Shown here one piece after another: positions 44,825 through 53,722 of a stretch of 64,000 nt of DNA (positions within the stretch are counted from its first letter, which is position 1; every line of letters starts with the position of its first letter). The DNA is taken from NCBI RefSeq assembly GCF_019049285.1, contig NZ_JAGMUL010000128.1, forward strand, positions 1 to 64,000. Direction: 5' to 3'. Source of the stretch: Streptomyces sp. AC550_RSS872 (GTDB taxonomy: Bacteria; Actinomycetota; Actinomycetes; Streptomycetales; Streptomycetaceae). Below the pieces are notes generated by a model. That model was not told where the DNA came from, did not search any database, and saw only the letters and a program-made list of their open reading frames with translations. Both the position numbers and the translations under genes were made by a program.

Positions 44825-44856
44825 AGGACCCGGACCTCCTCAGAGGTCCGGGTCCT
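44825..44856 (+). terminator. Strong hairpin after the cyclase operon
   Basis: Fourteen bases (44825-44838) pair perfectly with 44843-44856 around CTCA, 12 bp after the effector stop. It marks the end of the five-gene transcript. Confidence 0.82.
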
Positions 44857-44913
44857 GTGCCTGCTCGTCCGCGGCATCCTTGATCATTGGTTCCTGGACA
44901 AAGAGGACGACGA

Positions 44914-45642
44914 GTGCCCCACGCGAATGCGCCCCTGAGCGTCGAGGGCCGTAGGCGGGAGCAGATCGAGTCCTGGCGCCGCGAGCTCAAGTGGTCCGCG
45001 CAACGGATCACCGACGAACCTGTCAGTATCGATTTCGTGATCGACCGACGAACTGTCAGCCGACACCTGACCCGGCTGGGCCTCGGCAAACGCCGCTTCA
45101 TCGACCCAGACGGTGAGAACAACCGGAAGCCGGGAAGATTACTGCCCGCTGGCACGGACACATGGTGCACCTGGATGTGAAGAAGGTCGGCCGGATCCCT
45201 GATGGCGGCGGGTGGCGGATCCATGGCCGGGACAGCGATCAGGCCAAGGTCGCTAGTCGGGCGAAGTGGGCCGGGGCAAAGCGTGGCTACGTCTACCTGC
45301 ACTCCGTCGTCCATCGTTTCTCACGGCTCGCCTGGCGCGACGGCTGCTGCTTTCCTCGCCCGGGCGAAGGTCTGGTTCGTCGCCCACCGCATCAACCACA
45401 TCCACCGGGTCGTCACCGACAATGGCGCTTGCTACCGCTCCGGCGACTTCGCCCGCATCGTCGGGCAAGGCACCCGCATCAGAGAACCAAGCCATACACA
45501 CCTCGGCACAACGGGAAGCTGGAGCGCTACCAGCGCATCATGGCCGAGGAAGTCCTCTACGCCCGCGAGTTCACCAGCGAGGACGCCCGGTCAGCCGCGA
45601 TCGCGCGAGAGCGTCACCAACGTCGAGCCCTCATACAACTAG
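44914..45642 (+). pseudogene. IS481-type transposase remnant
   Basis: The family opening PHANAPLSVEGRRR is followed by HTH-like sequence (RRTVSRHLTRLGLGKRRF), then after a frame change near 45165 by VHLDVKKVGRIPDGGGWRIHG, and after another near 45345 by FLARAKVWFVAHRI, VVTDNGACYRSG and PYTPRHNGKLERY. These are DDE integrase-core landmarks of IS481. At least two frameshifts and an internal deletion in the N-terminal third make it inactive. A TTA codon occurs at about 45136. No terminal repeats could be defined. Confidence 0.82.
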
Positions 45643-45806
45643 GTCGTAGCCCTTCGCCCGGGAGAAGCCGAACGCCCTGGAAGCGTCCTCCACGCTCCCC
45701 GTTCCGTCCCAGGTGGCGTGGGGTGTGCGTCGGGCTGTAAGGGGTGCCTTCACATAGTTGCTGACATTGCGCGGCTCCGACCGAGGGCCGAGATTCCGAG
45801 GCGCCG

Positions 45807-47036
45807 TCAGCTCGAAGCGTGCCCTTTGTGGAGTGTGTCGGCCGTGCGGTCGCCGACACGGGGGGTGGGAAGGGGCGCGCGTGCCTTCTCGCGGCGGCAC
45901 GCGTGGGCGATGGCGCGCGCCTCGATGCCCGCCTGGCGGAGAACACCCGTAAGAGGATTGGTGTATCCGGCGAAGTACAGGCGCGCAGCTTCGGGAAGAG
46001 TCCGCGCCCCTACGGCGATGGGGTGTCCGGCCTCGTCGAGTACGCCCAGGGACCCGACCAGATCGTGCAGGTTGGGCCGGTACCCGGTGGCAGCGATGAC
46101 CGTGTCGGGCCGCAGCCGCGTACCGTCGGCCAATAGCACGTCTGGGCCTTCGAACGCCTGGACGGCCGCGACCGGCTCGACCCGCCCGGACCGGACGGCG
46201 TCCACGAATCCGTGGTCGAGCACCGGGGTGACCCCTTCGCGGAGATTGCGGGTGTACAGGCCCGAGCGGGGCCGCGGCAGTCCCCGTGAGGTCAGGTCGG
46301 GCACCGCGAGACGTTGCGTGAGCAGCGAGGTGCCGTCGCGCCACGCGAGTGGGAGGGCCTGTGTGAGCCGGCCGACCGCATGCCATCGGGCGCTGGAGCG
46401 GGGCAGGATGTTGGGTGGGGTACGGACCGCGATCCGCACCCGTTCGGCTCCGGCCCCGGACAGGACGTCGGCGATCTCGGTACCGCTGTTACCGGCGCCG
46501 ACCACCAGGACGTCCCGTCCGCGGTAGGGGGCCGGGGAGTGGTAGTGGGCCGAGTGCAGCAGCGTGCCGGTGAAAGTCGAACGCCCGGGCCAGTCGGGAA
46601 AGTCAGGGGTGTGGCAGCGGCCGGTGGCCACCACGACCGCGCCAGTGGGCAGCGGACCGTCGGGGGTGTGGACCAGCCACTGTGCTCCCGAACCGGGCTC
46701 GGCCCGCTCGACGCGCTGCACCGGGGTGGTCACCCGGACGTCGAGTCGGTGATGGACGACGTAGCGCTCCAGGTATCGCACATAGTCGTCCCGGCTCACC
46801 CATGGGCCCGCCTGGCGCGGCACCGACAGGCCGGGGAGCTTGGAGGTGCCGGAAGTGGTGTGCAGGCGCAGATGGTCATAACGCTGCGCCCAGCTCGCTC
46901 CCACGCGGTCCGACCGTTCGAGGATCACCGCCTGCACTCCGGAGCGGCGCAGTAGCGCGGCGGCCGCCAGGCCGTGGGGACCGGCTCCGATCACGATCGC
47001 GGGAGCACTGAAGTCACGCTGTGGTGTCGTGGGCAT
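45807..47036 (-). CDS. Flavin-containing monooxygenase-like protein
   Basis: 409 residues of the FMO/NAD(P)-binding class: FAD site GAGPHGLAAAALLRRSG (about 18), HSAHYHSP in place of the FxGxxxHxxxY fingerprint, NADPH site GAGNSGTEIADVLSG (about 179) and ATGYRPN near the C-terminus. It probably oxygenates N, S or C atoms of a small molecule. The start ATG follows AAAGGCG. No pathway genes flank it. The stretch 45643-45806 beyond its stop has no gene. Confidence 0.88.
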   Translation of the reverse strand: MPTTPQRDFSAPAIVIGAGPHGLAAAALLRRSGVQAVILERSDRVGASWAQRYDHLRLHTTSGTSKLPGLSVPRQAGPWVSRDDYVRYLERYVVHHRLDVRVTTPVQRVERAEPGSGAQWLVHTPDGPLPTGAVVVATGRCHTPDFPDWPGRSTFTGTLLHSAHYHSPAPYRGRDVLVVGAGNSGTEIADVLSGAGAERVRIAVRTPPNILPRSSARWHAVGRLTQALPLAWRDGTSLLTQRLAVPDLTSRGLPRPRSGLYTRNLREGVTPVLDHGFVDAVRSGRVEPVAAVQAFEGPDVLLADGTRLRPDTVIAATGYRPNLHDLVGSLGVLDEAGHPIAVGARTLPEAARLYFAGYTNPLTGVLRQAGIEARAIAHACRREKARAPLPTPRVGDRTADTLHKGHASS

Positions 47037-47093
47037 CGCCTTTTACAACGGCAGACCGCGGTTCACGTCACGCCCAACGCGGAGGCGCAGAGC

Positions 47094-47258
47094 ATGTGCA
47101 GTGGCCATGCCGGCTGTTCACCGGAACAGTGGGTGGCGGCGTGGCGTCCGTTACAGCGGTGGTACGCACTCGTTGAACCCCGGGCGGTAACGCGCCGCCT
47201 CGCGCAGGGAGTTCGGTCCGCCCAGGGCGCCCCGGCCGTCGGGGCCGGGCGGCGCTGA
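47094..47258 (+). CDS. Possible small Trp/Arg-rich protein
   Basis: A 54-codon frame opens with ATG 8 nt after GCGGAGGCG and encodes CSGHAGCSPEQWVAAWRPLQ and an Arg-rich end. It lies in the 340-bp gap between the monooxygenase and the ABC exporter. Only the ribosome site and codon bias support it. Confidence 0.3.
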   Translation: MCSGHAGCSPEQWVAAWRPLQRWYALVEPRAVTRRLAQGVRSAQGAPAVGAGRR

Positions 47259-47378
47259 GCGGCCATGAACCGGACAGGCCAGGGAACTTGAGCCTGCCGG
47301 TCCCGGCCTCCAGCCTCGCAGGCGCACCTTTCCTCCGGGGCGGCTCGCTACACCTGTCCGATCTATCGAGGGGCTCAT

Positions 47379-48014
47379 GTGCAGACAGGCTCGACGGGCC
47401 AACGGCCACGGCTGCGGATCCGCGGAGTCTGCAAGGAGTACGGCGGCAGGCAGGTTCTGCGCAGCATCGACCTCGACGTACCCGCCGGGACGCTGATCGG
47501 AGTCGTCGGCGAGAACGGCGCGGGCAAGAGCACGCTGCTGCGGATCGCCGTGGGACAACTCGCACCTGACCGCGGAACGGTGACACGGACCGGGGCGGTG
47601 GGCTACTGCCCGCAACGGGCGGTGCTGAACGATGCGTTCACCGTCGGACAGCATCTGCGGTTGTTCCAGATGGCCTACCGGCTGCCGACGCTGGAGCGGG
47701 CCGGCGCGCTGATGGAACTGCTGGGGCTGACCGACTGCCGACGACAACAGGTCGGCGAGCTCAGTGGCGGAACGCGGCAGAAACTGAACTTGCTGATCGC
47801 CCTCATGCACGATCCGCAGTTGCTGGTCCTGGACGAGCCCTACCAGGGCTTCGACTGGGACACCCACCAGAGGTTCTGGGCCCTGGCCGCCGATCTGCGT
47901 GATCAGGGCCGGTCGATCATCGTGGTTTCGCACCTGCTGCACGACCTGCACCACTTCGACTCCATCGCTCAACTGCGCCAGGGGCGTCTGCACTTCGAGG
48001 AGACCAACCGTTGA
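47379..48014 (+). CDS. ABC exporter ATP-binding protein
   Basis: 211 residues: Walker A GENGAGKST, GYCPQRAVLNDAFTV Q-loop, signature LSGGTRQK, Walker B LLVLDEPYQGFD and H-loop VVSHLLHD. It belongs to the exporter (ABC-2/CcmA-like) group. The GTG at 47379 follows GAGGGG. Its stop overlaps the TTG start of the permease gene. Confidence 0.9.
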   Translation: MQTGSTGQRPRLRIRGVCKEYGGRQVLRSIDLDVPAGTLIGVVGENGAGKSTLLRIAVGQLAPDRGTVTRTGAVGYCPQRAVLNDAFTVGQHLRLFQMAYRLPTLERAGALMELLGLTDCRRQQVGELSGGTRQKLNLLIALMHDPQLLVLDEPYQGFDWDTHQRFWALAADLRDQGRSIIVVSHLLHDLHHFDSIAQLRQGRLHFEETNR

Positions 48015-48823
48015 GGCTGTCCTGGACGGCATTCACCGAACTGCTGCGCTGCACTCTTCGGGGCCACCTGCGCAACCGGCTGGCCATGGTCCTGGCGGTC
48101 GCGTTCATCCCCATCTGGATCGCCGTGGCACGCCTTTGCACCTCCGACCAAGTGGTGCGCATCTGGCTGGACGCCATCGACGCCCCGGTCTCCGCCCGGG
48201 CCAGCCAGGTGGGCCAGGTGGCCAGCGCGCTGGGCGCCGTCACCCTGGTCGCCGGCTTCATCACGTTCACGGAGACCTTCCTGTCCCGGCAGATGGACCG
48301 CCGACTGCTGCTGGCCGGCTACCCGCGGCTGCCGATGCTGCTGGCCAAACTCGCTGCCGTCGCCCTCACCGCCGCCCTACTGGCCTTGTACACCACGATC
48401 CTGCTGTGGATCTCCCTGCCTGTACGCCACGCAGGCCCCCTGGCGCTGGCCCTTGCGGGCGCCGGCCTCGCCTACGGCGGCATCGGTCTTCTGCTCGGCT
48501 CTCTGGTCCGCGGCGAGTTGGAGGGCTTCTTCCTCATCATCATGCTCAGCCTGGTCGACACCGGCGTGCAGAATCCCGTCTTCAACACACTCATGGATGT
48601 GGCAGGCGTGTCCGCGCTTCCTCTGTACGGCGTGACCCAGCTGGCGCTCAGCTCGGCCCTCAGCCCTCACGTCCCCTGGTCGCACGGCCTGCTCTCCCTC
48701 ACCTGGTCCGCAGCGACCGGCGCCCTGGCGCTCCTCGTCCTTCACACCCACCGCCCATCCCGCTCCCCGTCGCTCCGCAGGACGTCGACATCACAGCCAC
48801 GGCCCGCGCGCGACGGGAGGTGA
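48011..48823 (+). CDS. ABC exporter permease
   Basis: 270 residues with six hydrophobic segments, e.g. LAMVLAVAFIPIWIAVA, VASALGAVTLVAGFITF and LALALAGAGLAYGGIGLLLG, typical of ABC-2 permeases. The TTG start overlaps the ATPase stop. The last 25 residues are basic and Ser/Arg-rich. Substrate unknown; a TcmP fragment begins just after it. Confidence 0.82.
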   Translation: MRLSWTAFTELLRCTLRGHLRNRLAMVLAVAFIPIWIAVARLCTSDQVVRIWLDAIDAPVSARASQVGQVASALGAVTLVAGFITFTETFLSRQMDRRLLLAGYPRLPMLLAKLAAVALTAALLALYTTILLWISLPVRHAGPLALALAGAGLAYGGIGLLLGSLVRGELEGFFLIIMLSLVDTGVQNPVFNTLMDVAGVSALPLYGVTQLALSSALSPHVPWSHGLLSLTWSAATGALALLVLHTHRPSRSPSLRRTSTSQPRPARDGR

Positions 48824-48829
48824 CCAAGG

Positions 48830-49298
48830 CCGTCACCACCATCGCCCCCTGCGCGGCTTCACCCCGCCAGAGATGGTGGACGAAGACGGGCACCCGCTCT
48901 GCCTCCTCTACGGCAGCCGTCACACGCCAGGCGTAAAGAAGATGAAGGACGCCATGTGGAGTGTCGACCCCACATACGGCGTCCAGTACCGGGATCCAAA
49001 GGACGTGCAACAACAGGCCCTGGACCTGGAATTTGAGCCCAACACGGATCCACTGCGCCGAATGCTCTTGGAGATCATCGCCGGCAGGCCCGGTGGGCGG
49101 ATGGTCGAGGACCTCCGGCAGCCTATGCTCCTCGAGACGGTCTACCGTCCCGCCCAGGTCATCTCGCTCATCGAGAAGATGTGGGACGACAAGGTCGTCG
49201 CGACAGATCTGCGTCGTATAACCAAGAAGACCCGGCGTTCCCCTACGCCGAGAAGCCTGGACAAGGCGAGCTCCTTTAGGGCGCGTATCGAGTCGTGA
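48830..49298 (+). pseudogene. C-terminal fragment of a TcmP (three-Cys-motif partner) gene
   Basis: The frame reads RGFTPPEMVDEDGHPLCLLY, then SRHTPGVKKMKDAMWSVDP and MLLETVYRPAQVISLIEKMW, the C-terminal half of three-Cys-motif partner proteins. The N-terminal half is missing and the frame begins right after the ABC permease gene. The final codons and TGA lie in a copy of an IS5-type element end (49286 onward), so the 3' end was replaced too. Confidence 0.6.
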
Positions 49299-49395
49299 TC
49301 ATCGGGTGGTCCTGGTGAGGTCTTTGATCCAGATCATCGAGGCGCGCAGGTGGAGACCGGCGAGGTAGCTGTCGGGAGCCTTGTCGTATCGGGTG
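49286..49395 (-). mobile_element. Isolated 110-bp end of the IS5-type element
   Basis: These 110 bp match 53710-53819 at 107 positions in the same orientation, covering the 3' end of the transposase and the element end. Nothing else of the element is present here, so it is a deletion remnant. It provides the stop codon of the TcmP fragment. Confidence 0.88.
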
Positions 49396-49453
49396 TCTCA
49401 CCCGTGCACTGATGTCCGGGCGGGGACTCATGGGAAATGGCCCGGCACCCGGC

Positions 49454-50116
49454 TCAGGTTCCGGGGAGGATGCGGCGCGTTTCGTAGGCCCACATCGCGA
49501 TCTCGACCCGGTTGCGGGCGCCGAGTTTGGCCATCAGGCTGGCCAGATGCGTCTTCACCGTGCTGAGGCTGATGTGCAGTGCATCGGCGATCTCGGTGTT
49601 GGTCAGCCCGCGGGCGACGGCGAGGAGCACCTGCTCCTCGCGAGCGGTGACGGGGGAGACGGGCTGGGCCGCGGGCCGGCCGGCGGGCAGGTCCGCGAAT
49701 GCCTGGAGCAGACGGACGGTGACGCTGGGCGCGATGAGCGCCTCACCGTCGGACGCCGAGCGTACGGCCTGGGCCAGAAGGTCTGGTCCCGTGTCCTTGA
49801 GGAGGAATCCGCGGGCGCCGGCACGCAGTGAGCCATAGACGTACTCGTCGAGGTCGAACGTGGTGATGACGACCACGGCCAGCGGGTCGGCGACGCCCGG
49901 GCCGGCGATCAGCCGGGTGGCCTCGAGCCCGTCGATCACGGGCATGCGGATGTCGAACAGACAGACGTCGGGGCGCAGTTCGCGGGCCAGACGTACCGCT
50001 TCGTGTCCGTCGGCGGCCTCGCCGACCACCTCGATGCCGGGCTGGGCGTTCAGCATGATCCGCAGCCCGGTGCGGATGATCGTCTGGTCGTCAGCGACGA
50101 GGACGCGAATGGACAC
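49454..50116 (-). CDS. NarL/LuxR-type response regulator
   Basis: 220 residues: receiver domain (VLVADDQTIIRTGL, phospho-Asp in DVCLFDIRMPVIDG, FLLKDT) and LuxR HTH (VTAREEQVLLAVARGLTNTE, STVKTHLASLMAKLG). The GTG at 50114-50116 follows GAGGAG; an upstream ATG at 50155 has no ribosome site. The start overlaps the end of the sensor kinase gene, so the two are coupled. The divergent MMPL gene is the likely target. Confidence 0.9.
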   Translation of the reverse strand: MSIRVLVADDQTIIRTGLRIMLNAQPGIEVVGEAADGHEAVRLARELRPDVCLFDIRMPVIDGLEATRLIAGPGVADPLAVVVITTFDLDEYVYGSLRAGARGFLLKDTGPDLLAQAVRSASDGEALIAPSVTVRLLQAFADLPAGRPAAQPVSPVTAREEQVLLAVARGLTNTEIADALHISLSTVKTHLASLMAKLGARNRVEIAMWAYETRRILPGT

Positions 50117-51263
50117 CGCTCTCGCTCCTCGCTCTCGGCAGTTCGGCGTCGACATGCCAGCCCCGGTCGGTACCCGGGCCGGCTCGTAGTGTGCCGCCGA
50201 GCAGCGTCGCGCGCTCGCGCAGTCCGGTAAGTCCGTATCCGTCGCGACCCCGGCCGGTGCGCCGGCCGTTGTCGCGCACGCTCACCCGCACCGTGTGCCG
50301 TTCCGCGGCGACCCGGACGACGAGCTCGGTCGCGTCGACCGCATGGCGCAGCGCGTTGGTCACCGACTCCTGCACGATCCGGTAGACGGCCGCGTCCACG
50401 GCCGGGGGCAGCGCGTCCAATTCGCCGTCGAGCCCCAGGTCGACCCTGAGGCGACCACCCGGGGTGCGCACCAGGCGCTCCAGATCCGCGATACCGGCAG
50501 GGGGCGCCAGCTTGGCGCCGACCCCGCGGTCGCGCAGCGCGGCGACCATGGCGCGCATTTCCTCCAGCGTGCGCGCCCCTTCCTCCTCGACCCCCTCCAG
50601 CGCCTCGACGGCGGCGGACGGGTCGGTGCCCGCGAGCACCCGGCCCGCCTGGGCGATGATCACCATGGCCGACACGTGGTGGGCCACCGTGTCGTGCAGT
50701 TCCCGGGCGAGCTGCTCGCGCTCGCGGGAACGCACCTGCTCCACCTGCCGCTCGCGTGCGGTCACCCGGAACCGCACGGCAGCCCCGACCACGCCGGGCA
50801 GCAGCAGGAAGACGAAGCCCACGACGTTCTCGACGACCGGGGTCTCGTCCGTGACGGAACACAGCGCGCCGGCCGCGAGGATCACCGCGCCGCCCAGCAC
50901 GATCTCGCGTCCCGATCCCCACCGGAGCAGCGCGTACACCAGCACGAGCACGACCGCGCCGGTGTACAGGCCGACGGGATCGCGCGGTGCGGCGACCAGC
51001 GAGGCCACCTGGAGCAGGATCACCGAGCCGAACGCCAGCGTCACCATCGCCAGCGGGCGGGTCCGGCGCCACAGGGGCAGCAGGCACAGCCATACGGCGA
51101 ACACCACCGCCACCGGCCGCCACACGACGTTCTCGCGCAGGGTGGCCTCCAGCGCCACACCGGCAAGGCCCGCGGCGAGCAGCGCCCAGTCCCGCCACAC
51201 CCGGGCGGGCGGGTCGGGCGGCCGGGGTTCGGTCCACAGGGTTCGCAGGTCGTCTCGGAGCAC
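50091..51263 (-). CDS. DesK/NarL-type sensor histidine kinase
   Basis: 390 residues: about five membrane segments (residues 25-165), a HisKA_3 domain with phospho-His in LARELHDTVAHHVSAMV, and an ATPase domain with IVQESVTNALRHAV and DGYGLTGLRERATLLGG. The GTG at 51261-51263 is used for lack of a better start; no clear ribosome site precedes it. The region 51264-51439 upstream, shared with the MMPL gene, has no gene. Confidence 0.9.
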   Translation of the reverse strand: MLRDDLRTLWTEPRPPDPPARVWRDWALLAAGLAGVALEATLRENVVWRPVAVVFAVWLCLLPLWRRTRPLAMVTLAFGSVILLQVASLVAAPRDPVGLYTGAVVLVLVYALLRWGSGREIVLGGAVILAAGALCSVTDETPVVENVVGFVFLLLPGVVGAAVRFRVTARERQVEQVRSREREQLARELHDTVAHHVSAMVIIAQAGRVLAGTDPSAAVEALEGVEEEGARTLEEMRAMVAALRDRGVGAKLAPPAGIADLERLVRTPGGRLRVDLGLDGELDALPPAVDAAVYRIVQESVTNALRHAVDATELVVRVAAERHTVRVSVRDNGRRTGRGRDGYGLTGLRERATLLGGTLRAGPGTDRGWHVDAELPRARSESGVHSRPRR

Positions 51264-51439
51264 GGTTCTCAGCCTAGGGACCGCGGCGTGCCGCGCATCG
51301 GCCGAAAGGACGGGTCGTCACTCCGCCCTGGGGCCGGCGGATCCGTGGCCCGCGGGCCGATGCCGCGGAGCGCCGTGGCGACGAGCCTTACGCATCGGCG
51401 GCCGTACAAGGACGGCCGACGAGGTGGTTGGAGGACTCG

Positions 51440-53722
51440 ATGCTCTCGAAAGCCCTGATGCGCCTGGGCGCAAGCGCCGCCCGCCATCCCTGGCGGGTGA
51501 TCGCGGCATGGCTGATCGCCGCCACGCTCGCCGTCCTCGCCGCCGTCGCCTTCGGCGGGCGGAATGCGGACTCGATGACCGCTCCGGGACTGGACTCCCA
51601 GCGGGCCGCGGAACTGATCGAGCGGGCCGGCACCGGCCAGGAGGGGATGACCGCCCAAGTGGTCGTCACCCCCCTCGACGGCGCTGCGACGTTCTTCGAC
51701 CACGACGGAGCGCGCACCGCTCTCACGCGGCTGCGGGCCGAGGTGAAACGGCTGCCGCACGTGCTCGGCACGAGCGACCCGGCGGGGGCACTCGACGCAG
51801 GCGGGGACACCGCCGTGCGCGGCGGCCTCGTCTCGGCCGACGGGCGGATCGCGGTCGTCCGGGTGCAGTACCCCGACCAGCGCCGGCTGTCGGCCGAAGA
51901 CCTCGACGCCCTCGTCGATCTCGGCGACCGGCTGCGCCCCGAACTGCCCCTGCGCATCGAGATGGGCGGGAACCTCTTCTACGCCTTCTCCGACCCCGAT
52001 GGCGGCGCGAGCGAGTTGATCGGCCTCCTCGCCGCGGCCGCAATCCTGTTCCTGGCGTTCGGTTCGCTCATCGCCGCCGCGCTGCCGATCGGCATGGCGG
52101 TATTCGGACTGACCGTCGGGGTCGCCACGATGACGGTACTGGCGGGGGTCACGGACGTCCCCACCTTCGCACCGGTCCTGGGCAGCATGGTCGGGCTCGG
52201 AGTGGGCATCGACTACGCGCTGTTCGTGCTCGCCAGGCACCGGGAGTACCTCGCGCGCGGGCTCGATCCCCGCGAGGCGGCGGGGCGAGCGGTGGCCACG
52301 GCGGGGCGGCCGGTGGTCTTCGCCGGCGGCACCGTCGTCGTGTCGATCCTCGGCCTGGCGGTCGCGAACGTGCCGTTCATGACGGTGGGCGGGCTCGCCG
52401 TCTCGATCGTCGTCCTGACGATGGTGCTCGCGTCGGTGACGCTGCTGCCGGCCTTCCTCGGCGCGGCGGGCCCGCGCCTGGCCCGGGCCGGCCGGATCGG
52501 CCGGGCTCTGCATACCAGGAAGCCGGGCCGGCTCGCACGGCGGCGGGACCCGGCGGCAGGCGCCGCCCACGCCGCCGGGTGGCGTCGCTGGATCGGGCAC
52601 GTCAGCCGGCACCCGGTGCCGTACGCGGTCGGCGCGACGGGGCTGCTGCTGACGGCGACGCTGCCCGTGTTCGGCCTGCGCGTCGGCCTGCCCGACGACG
52701 GCTCACTGCCGCAGAGCCGTACCGAGCGCCGGGCCTACGACCTCGTCGCCGAGGGGTTCGGCCCGGGCACCAACGGTCCCCTCGTCATCGCCGCGGACCC
52801 CACCGGTGATCCGGGAGTGCTGGACCGACTCGTCGGGGCGGTCGCGGCGGATCCGGGCATCGCATCCGTCGCGCCGACGCACATCGATCGGGCCACCGGC
52901 ATCGCGACCCTCGTGGTGTTCCCGACCACCAGCCCTCAGGACAAGGCCACGGCCGACACCGTCGCCCGGCTGCGCTCCGACGTGCTGCCCACGGCGATCG
53001 GGCACGGCCCGGCCAGGGCCCACGTCGGCGGCGCCGCCGCGAGCCTGTCCGATGTGGGCCAACGCACCAGCCAACGCCTGCCGCTGTTCGTCGCCGCCGT
53101 GCTGGCGATGTCGTTCCTGCTGCTGATGCTGGTCTTCCGCTCGATACTCGTACCGCTCAAGGCGGTACTGCTGAACCTGCTGAGCATCGGCGCGGCCTAC
53201 GGCATCATGGTCGCGGTCTTCCAGTGGGGCTGGGGAGGCGCACTCATCGGGCTGGAAGCGACGGTTCCGGTCGTGTCGTTCATCCCGATGTTCCTCTTCG
53301 CCATCCTGTTCGGCCTGTCGATGGACTACGAGGTGTTCCTCCTCTCCCGCGTACGCGAGGAGTACCTGCGCACCGGCGACAACGGCACGGCGATCGTTGA
53401 GGGCATCTCGCGCACCGCCCGGATCATCACCTCGGCCGCCCTCATCATGGTGGCGGTCTTCCTGTCCTTCGCCGTCGCCGACGACCCCTCCACCAAGATG
53501 TTCGGGCTCGGCCTGGCCACCGCGATCTTCATCGACGCCACGGTCGTACGCATGGTGCTGGTACCGGCGACCATGACACTCCTCGGCCGGAGCAACTGGT
53601 GGCTGCCGAGGTGGCTGGATCGGATGCTTCCCCACGGTCCGGTCGGCACCGACGCCGCCGACGCGGAATCCACGGGTGAGGCCCCGCGTCCACGGCTGGT
53701 AGGGGGGCATATCGAGGCGTGA
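51440..53722 (+). CDS. MMPL/RND-family transporter
   Basis: 760 residues with twelve predicted membrane segments in two halves and two extracellular domains. Signatures are GLGVGIDYALFVLARHRE in the first half and ILFGLSMDYEVFLLSRVREE in the second, the proton-relay Asp-Tyr pairs of MmpL proteins. GGAGG lies 5 nt before the ATG. The last four codons and the stop (HIEA-stop) fall inside the IS5-type element end at 53710, so the original C-terminus was replaced. It probably exports a lipid or drug under control of the divergent two-component system. Confidence 0.9.
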   Translation: MLSKALMRLGASAARHPWRVIAAWLIAATLAVLAAVAFGGRNADSMTAPGLDSQRAAELIERAGTGQEGMTAQVVVTPLDGAATFFDHDGARTALTRLRAEVKRLPHVLGTSDPAGALDAGGDTAVRGGLVSADGRIAVVRVQYPDQRRLSAEDLDALVDLGDRLRPELPLRIEMGGNLFYAFSDPDGGASELIGLLAAAAILFLAFGSLIAAALPIGMAVFGLTVGVATMTVLAGVTDVPTFAPVLGSMVGLGVGIDYALFVLARHREYLARGLDPREAAGRAVATAGRPVVFAGGTVVVSILGLAVANVPFMTVGGLAVSIVVLTMVLASVTLLPAFLGAAGPRLARAGRIGRALHTRKPGRLARRRDPAAGAAHAAGWRRWIGHVSRHPVPYAVGATGLLLTATLPVFGLRVGLPDDGSLPQSRTERRAYDLVAEGFGPGTNGPLVIAADPTGDPGVLDRLVGAVAADPGIASVAPTHIDRATGIATLVVFPTTSPQDKATADTVARLRSDVLPTAIGHGPARAHVGGAAASLSDVGQRTSQRLPLFVAAVLAMSFLLLMLVFRSILVPLKAVLLNLLSIGAAYGIMVAVFQWGWGGALIGLEATVPVVSFIPMFLFAILFGLSMDYEVFLLSRVREEYLRTGDNGTAIVEGISRTARIITSAALIMVAVFLSFAVADDPSTKMFGLGLATAIFIDATVVRMVLVPATMTLLGRSNWWLPRWLDRMLPHGPVGTDAADAESTGEAPRPRLVGGHIEA

